Shown: positions 8,963 through 17,879, counted from the stretch's first letter. The stretch is DNA of 64,000 bases from Sungkyunkwania multivorans (GCF_042675645.1 NZ_JBHTJH010000004.1:1054001-1118000), one strand, 5' to 3'. Program-made: numbers and translations. The notes: a model not told the origin generated them from the sequence alone.

Positions 8963-10234
8963 TCAATTTTTAAAGCTCTTAAAAATAATACATCCGTTGA
9001 CATCTCCAAAGCCAAAACTCGCTTTTGCAACATATTCCAGTTTTTTTTCAATGACGCTCCGAACGATCCTTTCTTCGGCAATGAGATCTGTGATCTCTGG
9101 ATGTATATCCTCACAATTGATATTTGGAAATAAAAAACCATGGTGGAGTTGCAATACGCTGGCGACACATTCGATACTTCCCGAAGCGGCCAACGCATGA
9201 CCAACCATAGATTTTAAGGAGTTGACATACGGAAAATCATCTCCGCTTCTTTCGAGGGCCATTGCCCAATTCTCAATTTCTGTTGGGTCTTTGCTGGTGG
9301 CCGTGAGGTGTCCGTTGATCGCATCGATCTGCCTTGCATGTACCTTTGCATCCTTTAAGGCTTCTCTTATACAACGCTGTACGGCGATACTATTGGGTGC
9401 CGTCATACTTCCGCCATTGGTTTGACCGCCACTATTTACATGACCTCCGGCAATTTCAGCATAGATGGTTGCTTTGCGTTCTATTGCACTCTCTAACGAT
9501 TCTATGACCATCGCTCCTGCTCCACTGCCCGGCACAAAACCGCTAGCGCTAGCGCTCATTGGTCGAGAACCCTCCTCGGGTGCGTTGTTATGTTTATAGG
9601 TACACACCTTCATAGCATCAAATCCACCCCATAAATAGGGACTTGCGTCGCTACAGCTTCCTACAAGCATTCGCTTTGCCTTTCCCGCTAGAATACGCTC
9701 ATATCCCAGAAGGATGCTTTCGGTACCAGTGATACAGGCTGAAGAATTGGTGCTCACTTGGTTGCCAAGGCTGAGCATACCCCCTAAATAGGCACTGACA
9801 CCACTGGCCATGGTCTGCTGTACGGTGGTGCTACCTAATCGTCGTACTTTGCCTTCGTCGAGTTTATAGATCGCTTCACGAAATTTGTCCACGCCAGATG
9901 TACCTGTTCCAAAAAGGCACCCACTATCCCAATCTGCATCATCAGTATCTAGAGGTAACCCGGCGTTCTTCCAAGCATCTATACCTGCAATAATGCCATA
10001 GAGAATACCATTGCTGTTGAAACCTTTCAATTGAAGCGGTGTAAAATAGGAGGCGACCTTTTCTTCAGAAAGTACTGGTTGCCCAGCGATCTGGCAAGAA
10101 AAACCTAAGCGTTCCATCTCAGGAACGAAGCGTATTCCAGAAATCCCATTTCTTATGGCCAGAGCGAAATTATCGATTCCAACCCCGTTTGGAGATACAA
10201 CTCCCAATCCTGTAATAACTACACGTTCTTTCAA
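8963..10234 (-). CDS. Beta-ketoacyl-ACP synthase (KAS I/II type)
   Basis: 423 residues, thiolase fold. The Cys-His-His triad of condensing enzymes is present: Cys167 in SSACITG, His309 in INGHLTATSKDP and His346 in SLKSMVGHALAASG. The enzyme would elongate acyl-ACP by two carbons with malonyl-ACP. The sequence around His309 (GHLTA rather than AHGTST) departs from housekeeping FabF, suggesting a specialised subfamily. No second ketosynthase or chain-length factor is adjacent. It is one base from the ACP gene and 16 bases downstream of the dehydratase gene, firmly within one operon. Confidence 0.9.
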   Translation of the reverse strand: MKERVVITGLGVVSPNGVGIDNFALAIRNGISGIRFVPEMERLGFSCQIAGQPVLSEEKVASYFTPLQLKGFNSNGILYGIIAGIDAWKNAGLPLDTDDADWDSGCLFGTGTSGVDKFREAIYKLDEGKVRRLGSTTVQQTMASGVSAYLGGMLSLGNQVSTNSSACITGTESILLGYERILAGKAKRMLVGSCSDASPYLWGGFDAMKVCTYKHNNAPEEGSRPMSASASGFVPGSGAGAMVIESLESAIERKATIYAEIAGGHVNSGGQTNGGSMTAPNSIAVQRCIREALKDAKVHARQIDAINGHLTATSKDPTEIENWAMALERSGDDFPYVNSLKSMVGHALAASGSIECVASVLQLHHGFLFPNINCEDIHPEITDLIAEERIVRSVIEKKLEYVAKASFGFGDVNGCIIFKSFKN

Positions 10235-10250
10235 TCTACAACTATGATTT

Positions 10251-10688
10251 TCACAATTTAATTACCCCCGAAATCACTCCGCGGCACACTTCCTCGCCTG
10301 CTTCATTGCTCATGCTTACTTTACATTTCAGCTTGCCAAATCTAAAATATTGCTTATTTGAGATGACCGTCACTTTTTCATTGGGAAATACCGGTTTCAA
10401 GAATTGTACATTGGTCTCTGTCATGGCTATTTTAGAATCTTTGGTCAGGAGGTCTCCCAAAATATAAATACCCAAGCATACTACGCCTATCTGGGCCATG
10501 ATCTCTGTCAATATCACCCCAGGTGTCACAGGATATCCTACAAAATGGCCTTGGAAGAATTCATGGTCCTCCGTCAATGTATAAAAACCTATGACGCCAT
10601 CCTCATTGATCTCCACCAATTTCTCCACAAACAAAAAAGGCTTGGTGTAGGGAAGTTTTTTAAAGATGTTGCTATAGTCTTCCGCCAT
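10251..10688 (-). CDS. 3-hydroxyacyl-ACP dehydratase, FabZ/FabA-like
   Basis: 145 residues, single hot-dog fold. The catalytic pair is His48 and Glu62 within FFQGHFVGYPVTPGVILTE, aligning with the HFPGxPxMPGVLxxE signature of FabZ. It would remove water from 3-hydroxyacyl-ACP to give trans-2-enoyl-ACP. The housekeeping FabZ of this organism is the domain fused to LpxC at 42055, so this is a second, cluster-specific paralogue. It lies 16 bases from the ketosynthase gene and 190 bases from the reductase upstream, leaving room for an internal promoter. Confidence 0.88.
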   Translation of the reverse strand: MAEDYSNIFKKLPYTKPFLFVEKLVEINEDGVIGFYTLTEDHEFFQGHFVGYPVTPGVILTEIMAQIGVVCLGIYILGDLLTKDSKIAMTETNVQFLKPVFPNEKVTVISNKQYFRFGKLKCKVSMSNEAGEEVCRGVISGVIKL

Positions 10689-10835
10689 TATTTAAAAAAT
10701 TGATTATTATTCGACCATCTTAGATTTTCAATCCTTTACGTCAGCAAAAAATGATATGTCGCCTTATTATTTTGTTTCATCTCCAACATTTTAGGACTCG
10801 CGAAGACGTATTTTGATATGTCTCTCATTATTCCA

Positions 10836-10860
10836 CATTCAACATTCAGCATTCAACATA
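10836..10860. repeat. Short tandem heptamer repeat
   Basis: Three and a half copies of CATTCA(A/G) lie head to tail in the 190-base gap between the enoyl reductase and dehydratase genes. No hairpin or T-run accompanies it. A role is not evident; slippage or a protein-binding array are both possible. Confidence 0.5.
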
Positions 10861-10878
10861 CATAATTATAATCGGTAT

Positions 10879-11664
10879 CTACCGAATATGTTCTCCTCCA
10901 TCCACAGGGATCACAGTACCGTTGATCCAGGCGGCCTCTTTCTTGCATAACAAATAAACCGCATTCGCCACATCTTCAGGCATTGTAAGGCGTTTATTAG
11001 GATTTCTTTTCAAACTTTGAGCGATCAATAGTTCACTGCCAGGAATGAGGCGTAGTGATGACGTATCGGTCACTCCTGCCTGTATGCAATTTGCCTTGAT
11101 ACCAAAAGGAGCATATTCTAGTGCAATACTACGTGTAATGGCTTCGAGCGTGGCCTTTGCTGCCGACACAGCCGCGTAGTTCTCTATTGCACGATGACTG
11201 CCTTCGCTTGTGAACGCGATTACCCGAGCATCGGCAGCAAATAAGGCTGCTAGATGCAGCTCCTTCACCCAATCGAACAAACTAGCTCCCATGGCATCGA
11301 TGGTGAGCATAAAGTCATCATGTTTCAACACCTGCGCATCTTTAGACACCATTGGCTTTAAGTTGCCCTTCGCAATGCTGTGTAGCAAGCCGTGAAGTTT
11401 GCCTTTGCCAAGGTTTTTCTTCAAACTTAAAACGACCTCATCCCGTTTTTCTGGCTTTGTAGCATCAACATTAAAGTGATGCAATTCTACCCCTGCCTTT
11501 TCGATCTCCTCAAAATTCTTCTCCACCTCTGGCATATCCGATCGACGGGTACGATGCACGATAATGATATTCATACCATGCTGAGCCAGTTTTTTTGCGG
11601 TAGCCATTCCTAGGCCAGAACTTCCTCCCAAGACCACCACATATTTTTCTTCAAATTCTTTCAT
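10879..11664 (-). CDS. SDR enoyl-ACP reductase, FabL-like
   Basis: 261 residues, Rossmann fold. The cofactor motif is GGSSGLG (13-19). The catalytic residues are Tyr163 and Lys170 in ENYAAVSAAKATLEA, spaced Tyr-X6-Lys. That spacing is the mark of FabI/FabL enoyl reductases, whereas ketoreductases such as FabG use Tyr-X3-Lys. The C-terminal half (ALEYAPFGIKANCI, GTVIPVDGG) also resembles FabL. It would reduce the enoyl-ACP made by the dehydratase. It lies 54 bases downstream of the type III PKS gene in the same operon. Databases may label it simply SDR or 3-oxoacyl-ACP reductase. Confidence 0.82.
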   Translation of the reverse strand: MKEFEEKYVVVLGGSSGLGMATAKKLAQHGMNIIIVHRTRRSDMPEVEKNFEEIEKAGVELHHFNVDATKPEKRDEVVLSLKKNLGKGKLHGLLHSIAKGNLKPMVSKDAQVLKHDDFMLTIDAMGASLFDWVKELHLAALFAADARVIAFTSEGSHRAIENYAAVSAAKATLEAITRSIALEYAPFGIKANCIQAGVTDTSSLRLIPGSELLIAQSLKRNPNKRLTMPEDVANAVYLLCKKEAAWINGTVIPVDGGEHIR

Positions 11665-11718
11665 GTTTTTTAAGGCGATCTTTATTCAACATTTATTTAA
11701 AGCATTTCTTCAATAAGG

Positions 11719-12771
11719 CTAAAACTCCAATAGCACTCGTTGTGCCGAAAATCCAGGCCCAAAACTCAGCATCAGGCCCTTTTCGCCTTTTTTTGGAGAC
11801 GCCTCCATAAAACGTTCCAAAACATAAAGTACCGTGGCGCTGCTCATATTTCCATACAATCGCAATACCTCTTTGGTATGGTCGATGTTCTTTCCCAAGG
11901 CACCAAAAAGGTTCTCCACAGTTTCAACGATCTTCCTTCCACCTGGATGAAAGATCAAATGGTCGATATCGTTGATGCTCAGGTCTTGTTTCTCTAAAAA
12001 TGGATGAATGATCTCTGGGAAGTGCCTAGCGATCTCCTCTGGAACTTCGACATCCAGGACCATCTGCAATCCACTGTTCTTTAGATCAAATCCCATCATG
12101 TGTGTTGCATCGTAAAAATGATACATTTCTTCCGCCAAGATGCTTGGTCCGTCATCTTTTTCATGGGAAGATAACAAGACAGTGGCCGCACCATCACCAA
12201 ATATAGCAGCGCTGACCACGTTGACCATACTATAATCTTCGTGCTGGAAGGTCGCCGTGGGCGATTCCACTGCGATCACCGCAGCCCTTTTCCCGGGATT
12301 GGCCTTCAAAAAATTATTCGCGTAGATGATGCCAGACACTCCGGCGGCACATCCCATTTCGGTTACCGGTAGTCTCACCACATCTTGTCGCAGCTTTAGC
12401 TCATTGATCAAAAAAGCATCCAATGAAGGGATCATAATGCCCGTACAACTAACGGTAATGATAAAATCGATGTCCGAAGGATTCCATTGCGCCTTGTCCA
12501 GTGCTTCTTCTAAGGATCGCCGTGCCAAAACGGTCATCTCCCGTTTATACATGGCATTCTTTTCTTCGAATGAGGTCTTGTTAAAAACCTCTTCCGGACC
12601 CATGATCGAGTATCGCCGATCGACTGCCGCATTGGCAAATATCTTTTTTACCTTCCTTTTGAAGCGGTCCTCATGACCATTAAGCCAAAGGTCCAAAAAA
12701 GGGATGATCTCTTCGGTGGTTCTTGTATATTTTGGTAACTGTTTCGCTACTGATACGATCTTTGTCGGCAT
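11719..12771 (-). CDS. Type III polyketide synthase (chalcone/alkylresorcinol synthase-like)
   Basis: 350 residues, normal for this family. The catalytic triad is complete: Cys141 in TEMGCAAGVSG, His275 in IFHPGGRK and Asn308 in RLYGNMSS. The closing LSFGPGFSAQ loop is also present. Such enzymes take an acyl starter from CoA or ACP, add malonyl units and cyclise to resorcinols, phloroglucinols or pyrones. The neighbouring ACP and fatty-acid-type enzymes suggest a long or unusual acyl starter. The methyltransferase lies 37 bases upstream. The product cannot be read from sequence. Confidence 0.92.
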   Translation of the reverse strand: MPTKIVSVAKQLPKYTRTTEEIIPFLDLWLNGHEDRFKRKVKKIFANAAVDRRYSIMGPEEVFNKTSFEEKNAMYKREMTVLARRSLEEALDKAQWNPSDIDFIITVSCTGIMIPSLDAFLINELKLRQDVVRLPVTEMGCAAGVSGIIYANNFLKANPGKRAAVIAVESPTATFQHEDYSMVNVVSAAIFGDGAATVLLSSHEKDDGPSILAEEMYHFYDATHMMGFDLKNSGLQMVLDVEVPEEIARHFPEIIHPFLEKQDLSINDIDHLIFHPGGRKIVETVENLFGALGKNIDHTKEVLRLYGNMSSATVLYVLERFMEASPKKGEKGLMLSFGPGFSAQRVLLEF

Positions 12772-12808
12772 GTATTGAGTTAAAATAGATTATTTTTCTT
12801 TCAGCGGT

Positions 12809-13504
12809 CTATGTTCTAATGATCCATTGCCATCTAAAGGCCCACCGCCATCGTATTCGATAATCCGGCAAATCCAACACTTTGGAATAGTTTTCTAGAT
12901 CTTCGCGCTTGAACCCTCTTAAGATAGAGGTCAACCCATCTTCCCGAGGCATATGACCTATTCTAAAAATACTGCAAATTCCTTGAAAAAGACGATATGC
13001 GAGTTTACTTCTTTGCAAGTCATTGATAACGATGCCGATACGAGCTTTCGACTTTATTGTTTTAAGGAGTTTAACGATCTGCTCGTCGCTAAAATGATGT
13101 AAGGTAAGCGTCAATAACGCAATGTCGTAGTCTAGATCTTCAAAGGGAGTCGAGAACACATCCATCGTTTTATACTGAATGGTATTTTTTTTAGAATTGT
13201 TTAGTGCACATTCTATCGTGAATGGATTTGCATCAATTCCGATCAGCTTAAAGTTCGGGTTATACTTTGATAACTTTTTCAAAACACTACCATCGCCACA
13301 ACCAATATCTACAATAGTTACGGGCGAGTCAATAGGGAAATCTTCAAGTAATACTTTAACTCCATTGGTAGTCACGGTGTAACCGCCTAAGAACTGATTG
13401 ATCCGTGTGATTTTCTGTAAAGCATCTTCCAATTCTTTACCTTGAATACTAAAATCATCCATGATCTCGTCTTCATTACTTCTATATGTTGTGTCTATGG
13501 CCAT
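12809..13504 (-). CDS. Class I SAM-dependent methyltransferase of the PKS cluster
   Basis: 231 residues. The SAM motif VDIGCGDGSVLKKL (65-78) is followed by the acidic ribose contact in LIGIDANPF, then YDIALLTLTLHHF. The C-terminal part, ending RWRWAFRWQWIIRT, is rich in Trp and Arg and may contact a lipid substrate or membrane. It would O- or C-methylate the polyketide product. Its ATG overlaps the flavoprotein stop by one base (TAATG), so the two are coupled. Which atom is methylated is unknown. Confidence 0.87.
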   Translation of the reverse strand: MAIDTTYRSNEDEIMDDFSIQGKELEDALQKITRINQFLGGYTVTTNGVKVLLEDFPIDSPVTIVDIGCGDGSVLKKLSKYNPNFKLIGIDANPFTIECALNNSKKNTIQYKTMDVFSTPFEDLDYDIALLTLTLHHFSDEQIVKLLKTIKSKARIGIVINDLQRSKLAYRLFQGICSIFRIGHMPREDGLTSILRGFKREDLENYSKVLDLPDYRIRWRWAFRWQWIIRT

Positions 13505-14625
13505 TAAGTAAGTATTGGATTTCCATGTGTTCTTTTGATGATACCTTGCAACGCCTTCGGGAACCAGGTCAGTCCTGTTTGAATTGGACTCGCTATGCGT
13601 TCACTTCTGAACAATTTTGCCAAGAGATTCCCTGCTTTGATACGACTAGAAAATTCCTTGTTCCAAGATAGTTGATACTGTCGTTCCATGACAGCGCGAG
13701 AAATCTTCTGCTCTAAGTGCTCACTTACGATCGCCGCACATATTTTAGCGCTATGGATGGCCATGGCCATACCGTTGCCGCATAGTGGATTAATGAGTCC
13801 GGCGGTGTCACCTATCATCAGCAAGTGATTCTCTACGGCTGGTTTTCTTTCAAAGCAGACCTGACTGATCGTCAACGGTCGCTCCCATATCATAGTTGCG
13901 TCATTAAAGAACGCCTTTAATTCTGGATTTCTAGAAAGATGCTCCCGTTGAAATGCTTCAATGTCTTCAAAAGCTTTGAATGTACCATAATTGGCCAAAT
14001 AGCAAACATTTACGGCATCCGTCTCTACTTTGGAGAGCCCGCAGTATCCGCCTTCAAAATTATGAAGCGCCACAAGGTCCTCCTGAAAATCCCCACTATA
14101 ATGTGCTTTTACTGCAAGCCAAGGAGATTTCTTCTGTATAAACCTACGATCGAGTTGTTTGTCCAAATTAGAGCGTTTGCCATAAGCACCAACGGCGATG
14201 GCCGTCTGCAGCTCACCTTGTTTCATTTTGACCACAAAGCTGTCGGATTGAAAAATGACCTCCTCCACCTTATCAAAAATGAATGTCACGCCTAGCTTCA
14301 ATGCCCTTTTGTAAAGCAACTCATCAAAGAGGTAACGGCTAATCCCAAAACCTCCTAATGGCAGGTCTACATTGAGCATTTTTCCAGAACTAGCGGAAAA
14401 GCGAAACTTGTCGATCTGCTTGGCTCCGGCCGCCAATGGGTCTATTCCTAGGTAATTGAGAAATGGCAAGACCTCGTTGGAGACATATTCTCCACAGACT
14501 CTGTGTCGCGGATAGGTATCCTTTTCAATCACCACAGGATGATGGCCTTTCAAGGCTAGATCAACGGCTAGCGTTAATCCTGCTAGTCCACCTCCCAAGA
14601 TGACGATCTCTGCTTTCTTTTCCAC
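13504..14625 (-). CDS. FAD-dependent oxidoreductase, geranylgeranyl-reductase/hydroxylase type
   Basis: 373 residues. The N-terminal FAD motif is GGGLAGLTLA (11-20) with the ribose Glu in VVIEKDTYPRHRVCGEYVS. The PRxRVCGE segment and MIGDTAGLINPLCGNGMAMA (about 280-300) are typical of the geranylgeranyl reductase / PHBH-like group, which either saturates isoprenoid chains or hydroxylates aromatic rings. In the cluster it could oxidise the aromatic ring made by the PKS to a quinol or quinone. It is the first gene of the minus-strand operon; 105 bases separate it from the divergent exbD gene. Confidence 0.87.
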   Translation of the reverse strand: MEKKAEIVILGGGLAGLTLAVDLALKGHHPVVIEKDTYPRHRVCGEYVSNEVLPFLNYLGIDPLAAGAKQIDKFRFSASSGKMLNVDLPLGGFGISRYLFDELLYKRALKLGVTFIFDKVEEVIFQSDSFVVKMKQGELQTAIAVGAYGKRSNLDKQLDRRFIQKKSPWLAVKAHYSGDFQEDLVALHNFEGGYCGLSKVETDAVNVCYLANYGTFKAFEDIEAFQREHLSRNPELKAFFNDATMIWERPLTISQVCFERKPAVENHLLMIGDTAGLINPLCGNGMAMAIHSAKICAAIVSEHLEQKISRAVMERQYQLSWNKEFSSRIKAGNLLAKLFRSERIASPIQTGLTWFPKALQGIIKRTHGNPILT

Positions 14626-14730
14626 TGGATGAAATTACGAATTATCAAATTCAATTGGATCAAGACTTCATAAATCCTTTGGCACTGATCTTGATGTTTA
14701 TGAAAACATTAACATTAAAACCATCATATT

Positions 14731-15288
14731 ATGAGAAATTCTAGAAGAGAGTCGCCAGCTGTTCATGCGGGCTCCATGGCAGACATTGCCTTTTTGTTGC
14801 TTATTTTCTTTTTGGTCACGACCACTATTGAAAATGACAAAGGGATTCCGCGTAAGCTCCCTAGACCGTGTTTGACCATGGATTGTGTGGAAAAGGCCAA
14901 AGAGCGTGATGTATTTCGCATTGAAATTGACGCAAACAACGCCTTATTGGTAGAAAACAAATTATTACGATTGTCTGAACTTAGGGCTGCGGCAACAGCC
15001 TTTTTGGACAATGATCTTGATGGCACTTGTAGCTATTGCGAAGGAGAAAGGTCGCCAACTGCGTCGGGGCATCCATCAAAGGCGATTATTTCTGTAAGAA
15101 ACGACCGGGAGATCTCTTATGACTTTTACATCGCCGTACAAAATGAGCTGGTCGGCGCCTATTTTGACCTCAGGAAGCGATACGCCAAGACCATCTTTAA
15201 AAAAGAGCTAAGTGAGCTTAACGCCGAAGAGCTTAAAGAAGCACGCCAAGCCTATCCGATGCTGATCTCAGAGGCGGAGGTAGAATGA
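14731..15288 (+). CDS. exbD: ExbD/TolR family biopolymer transport protein
   Basis: 185 residues. A short basic N-terminus leads to one membrane helix, GSMADIAFLLLIFFLVTTT (about 15-33), that carries the conserved Asp of ExbD needed for proton use. A periplasmic domain follows, with two Cys (SYCEGE) absent from classic ExbD. The C-terminus ends YPMLISEAE, typical of Bacteroidota ExbD proteins. ExbD works with ExbB and TonB to energise outer-membrane receptors, but no exbB or tonB is adjacent. A strong terminator follows the stop. A remnant of a second ExbD lies about 2.6 kb downstream. Confidence 0.88.
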   Translation: MRNSRRESPAVHAGSMADIAFLLLIFFLVTTTIENDKGIPRKLPRPCLTMDCVEKAKERDVFRIEIDANNALLVENKLLRLSELRAAATAFLDNDLDGTCSYCEGERSPTASGHPSKAIISVRNDREISYDFYIAVQNELVGAYFDLRKRYAKTIFKKELSELNAEELKEARQAYPMLISEAEVE

Positions 15289-15297
15289 ACAATATGC

Positions 15298-15327
15298 CCC
15301 TTCTTTGGTAAGGAAACCGAAGAAGGG
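15298..15327 (+). terminator. Rho-independent terminator after exbD
   Basis: Inverted repeat CCCTTCTTTGGT / ACCGAAGAAGGG: 12 pairs including one G-U, loop of six bases, followed by a T-rich stretch (GATTTTATTG). It sits 10 bases after the exbD stop. Confidence 0.75.
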
Positions 15328-15432
15328 ATGATTTTATTGAAATATGGATTGCCAATTATATCAATGATCGCTTTGTGATAAGACTATTTGATACAAGAAA
15401 AAACTTACCTCTATAATCAATTGAGGGGATAT

Positions 15433-15462
15433 AAACAATCACCAAAAAGGTGATTGTTTTTT
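15433..15462 (+). terminator. Second hairpin with T-run before the accessory island
   Basis: AAACAATCACC / GGTGATTGTTT: 11 pairs with a five-base A loop, followed directly by a T-run. This is a strong intrinsic terminator. It lies 50 bases before the frame-broken lipoprotein gene and insulates it from exbD readthrough. Confidence 0.8.
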
Positions 15463-15511
15463 ACTGTTATTTTACATTGTTTTGTAGTTAATAACTGAAC
15501 TAACCAAAATT

Positions 15512-16920
15512 ATGAAAGTTTTTACTATTAGAGCGATTACCATAATAATCACTACTGCACTAATTTTTTCATGTCAAAAGGAGCAGGTAGAGCAACCTGA
15601 ACCAAAGGCAAAAGTGTAAAGTCCTACATTTTGCTTAAAGAACTTAACAATAGGCTATCTAACATGGAGGGTAAAAATGCCCGAGGGATAGCCGACATCC
15701 TTAGTCAAGTCAGAACGGAGCGCGAAGGTAGCTTCATAGCGTCCATCGACAGCGAAGAGGCCGTAGTCTATACCTACGAGAACATAATCACATATACGCT
15801 TGATGTGACTGCCAGCATAGATGAGGGGGCATCCTTTTCAAACATGATCATACAGGAGCGTGAAGGCGAGACCTATGCCCATGTCGTGCATTACTCGCCT
15901 TCCGAGGAGCATGGCATCGAGGCCAAGTTCTACCATACCAATGGTGAGGTCGTCAACGAGGGTGCATCCGAGACGTCAAAATGGGTGACGACCTGCACCT
16001 ACGGACTATCCCCAATATGGGAATGTGCCGCAGGGAACCCCCACCCGCCCAGCACCTGTACCTATGGCGGAAGCCATGTGATCGGCTACGACTTCGTTCT
16101 ACAAGGATGTGAGACGTCTTGGGAACCCGAGTTTGGAGGCGGCGGTGGCGGAGGCGGTTCCGACGGGTCTAACATAGGAAACCCAACCAACGGCAGCCCC
16201 GTTGGCGGCGGTGGCGGAGGAGGCGGCGGTCTGCCAAACCTGCCTACGGATTTGGACTGTCCACGAAACGCCAATGACGGAACCGACCCAACCAACCCCT
16301 GCCCGCTCAACAACAATCTAAACTTCCTTTCAAACACCATGACAGCGGAGCAGTTAGTGACGATGCTCAATGCGGAGATCGAAGGCGCCGACCCTTTCTT
16401 TGTTCTGGAGGGCGACGGCAACCTCCCTCCAAGCAATGCGCAGACGCCACAGGAATTGATCGACCTTGTATTAAGCATGCAGGGTGTGAGAGAGGCTACG
16501 GGGGAAACCATTGACGCTACCTACGACGGTATTTCGTTATTGCAGCAAACCGTTGTAAGGGACCATCATTTTGACCTTTTTGATAATGGTCTATTGCAAG
16601 ACACAAAGATCAGGGTATCTGTAAAGTCGATCCTGCAAGACCCCGTGACCGAATACCAACTTGTAGATTGGCACTCGCAATTGACCAGCAATGAATGGAT
16701 TGCAACATGGGAACCCGTACCTTTGACCAACCTCTACCCCGATGATCAGTATGACTACATGATATTGCAGATAGATGGGACAGCGTATCAAGGGTTAGGC
16801 TATCAAGGGCTTGGCTTAGGATGGAACCACTATGTAAGGATAAAGGCTCGCATCAATGTCAATACTGGAGACATGGGCAGCGGCTCAGAAATAGAGGTCA
16901 GCTTATACCCAATAGATTAG
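15512..16920 (+). pseudogene. Frame-broken Gly-rich lipoprotein
   Basis: The ATG at 15512 opens a lipoprotein signal (MKVFTIRAITIIITTALIFSC, lipobox Cys21) that stops at 15617-15619 after 35 residues. The long frame, read from TTG 15631 (429 residues), starts without a signal peptide and is open back to just after 15600, one frame away. A one-base shift near GGCAAAAGTG would join them as ...PEPKAKS-VKSYILLKELNNRL. The body has an N-terminal beta-rich region, a Cys-rich patch (CTYGLSPIWEC...CTYGG), two poly-Gly runs near residues 170 and 195, and a 200-residue C-terminal domain I do not recognise. The long frame has no internal stop, so the break is recent, a sequencing error, or a recoding site. 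Confidence 0.6.
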
Positions 16921-16923
16921 ATT

Positions 16924-17568
16924 ATGAAAAATAGGATAGTAACATTCATCGTCGTTTTAGGACTTACACTGCTCGCAGCGGCATGCCACAGCAAACTGTG
17001 GGGTTCACTTTATCCAAAGGAAGTTTTTAGACATTTTGATGGCCAAGAACTAGAGGACTTTCAGATGCATTACATGCCATACGACAGCCTAGTTGCCCTC
17101 ACGCAAATGGAAGGTGGGAAGGCGCTACAGCAGTATGTGCCGGACACGGAGCAGCAATACCTGGACCGCATCAGCATGGAGTTCGACATATTGCGCAAGC
17201 AATGGAAGGGCTATGGCCTAGATATGCGAGAAACCTCCGAGTGGACGGGTGGCGCCACGGTTTACTTCTTGCCAGACTCCTTGGAACTTGACATTGTCAA
17301 ATACTCTTTCTGGAAAGGCCGCAGGGAGTACTATGGCGAGATGGTTGTGCTTACCTCAAACCACAAGGAATCGTTGATGGTTACCATGAGTCCGCTTGGC
17401 GATAGGCGTCCCACGCACAAGGCGTCCAAGGCAGAGACGGAGGTCATCGGCTTTACCGTAGGCAGGATCCCAACCAAGGAGGAGCGGCAGAAGCAACTGG
17501 AGGAACACTTACGTAAGAAGAAGGAAAAAGAGAAGGGTAAAGAGAAAGAAAAGGAAGAAAACAAATGA
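16924..17568 (+). CDS. Lipoprotein of unknown function with charged Lys/Glu tail
   Basis: 214 residues. The signal peptide ends LTLLAAAC, so Cys21 is the likely lipid site. A mixed alpha/beta body of about 165 residues has no motif I recognise. The last 30 residues are almost only Lys and Glu (EKEKGKEKEKEENK). The ATG follows the preceding stop by three bases, so it is surely co-transcribed with the Gly-rich protein. Base composition here is visibly more GC-rich than in flanking genes. A partner or protective role for the preceding gene is possible but is inferred only from position. Confidence 0.7.
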   Translation: MKNRIVTFIVVLGLTLLAAACHSKLWGSLYPKEVFRHFDGQELEDFQMHYMPYDSLVALTQMEGGKALQQYVPDTEQQYLDRISMEFDILRKQWKGYGLDMRETSEWTGGATVYFLPDSLELDIVKYSFWKGRREYYGEMVVLTSNHKESLMVTMSPLGDRRPTHKASKAETEVIGFTVGRIPTKEERQKQLEEHLRKKKEKEKGKEKEKEENK

Positions 17569-17615
17569 GATCTTATTCGTGAACTCTTTGCAATAATTAT
17601 TTAAAATCAAAGCTG

Positions 17616-17876
17616 ATGCTTATAACTATGATTGCTGTTTCCTTAAAAACACTAATGATCACACTTATAAGTGTATTGCAAAAAAAAACAGAAAAAATCG
17701 TCAACCCCGATGGAAGTTATTATTACAGAACGACCGATTCCAATTATTTAGCAGACGCATGGGGCAATATTATTTTATCTTTTGGAATAATTGCCTTTAT
17801 GCTACTTGGTCTTTGGATGCTCTATAAAGTATGCTATATACTCCACAAAGTTTCAAAAAAGGTAAAGGAATGGTAA
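17616..17876 (+). CDS. Small membrane protein of unknown function
   Basis: 86 residues with two hydrophobic helices: about 3-22 (ITMIAVSLKTLMITLISVL) and about 51-72 (IILSFGIIAFMLLGLWMLYKV). They are separated by a polar loop with a YYYRTTDSNY patch. The C-terminus is basic (HKVSKKVKEW). It begins 47 bases after the lipoprotein gene and is much more AT-rich. I know no family. It may be the third gene of the island operon. Confidence 0.55.
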   Translation: MLITMIAVSLKTLMITLISVLQKKTEKIVNPDGSYYYRTTDSNYLADAWGNIILSFGIIAFMLLGLWMLYKVCYILHKVSKKVKEW

Positions 17877-17879
17877 TTC

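Noticed and set aside
8710..9204. Longer 164-residue version of the ACP
   Set aside because: The extra 81 residues overlap the ketosynthase gene and look unlike ACP; the ATG at 8961 directly after the ketosynthase stop fits the family length.
15610..15625. Programmed frameshift at the A-run of the Gly-rich lipoprotein gene
   Set aside because: The GGCAAAAGTG run is short and not a classic slippery heptamer with a downstream pseudoknot that I can see; a plain indel is the simpler reading, so recoding is kept only as a minor alternative.
16086..16511. Pro-rich antisense frame opposite the Gly-rich protein
   Set aside because: The poly-Pro runs are the reverse reading of the poly-Gly codons; no start context or family.
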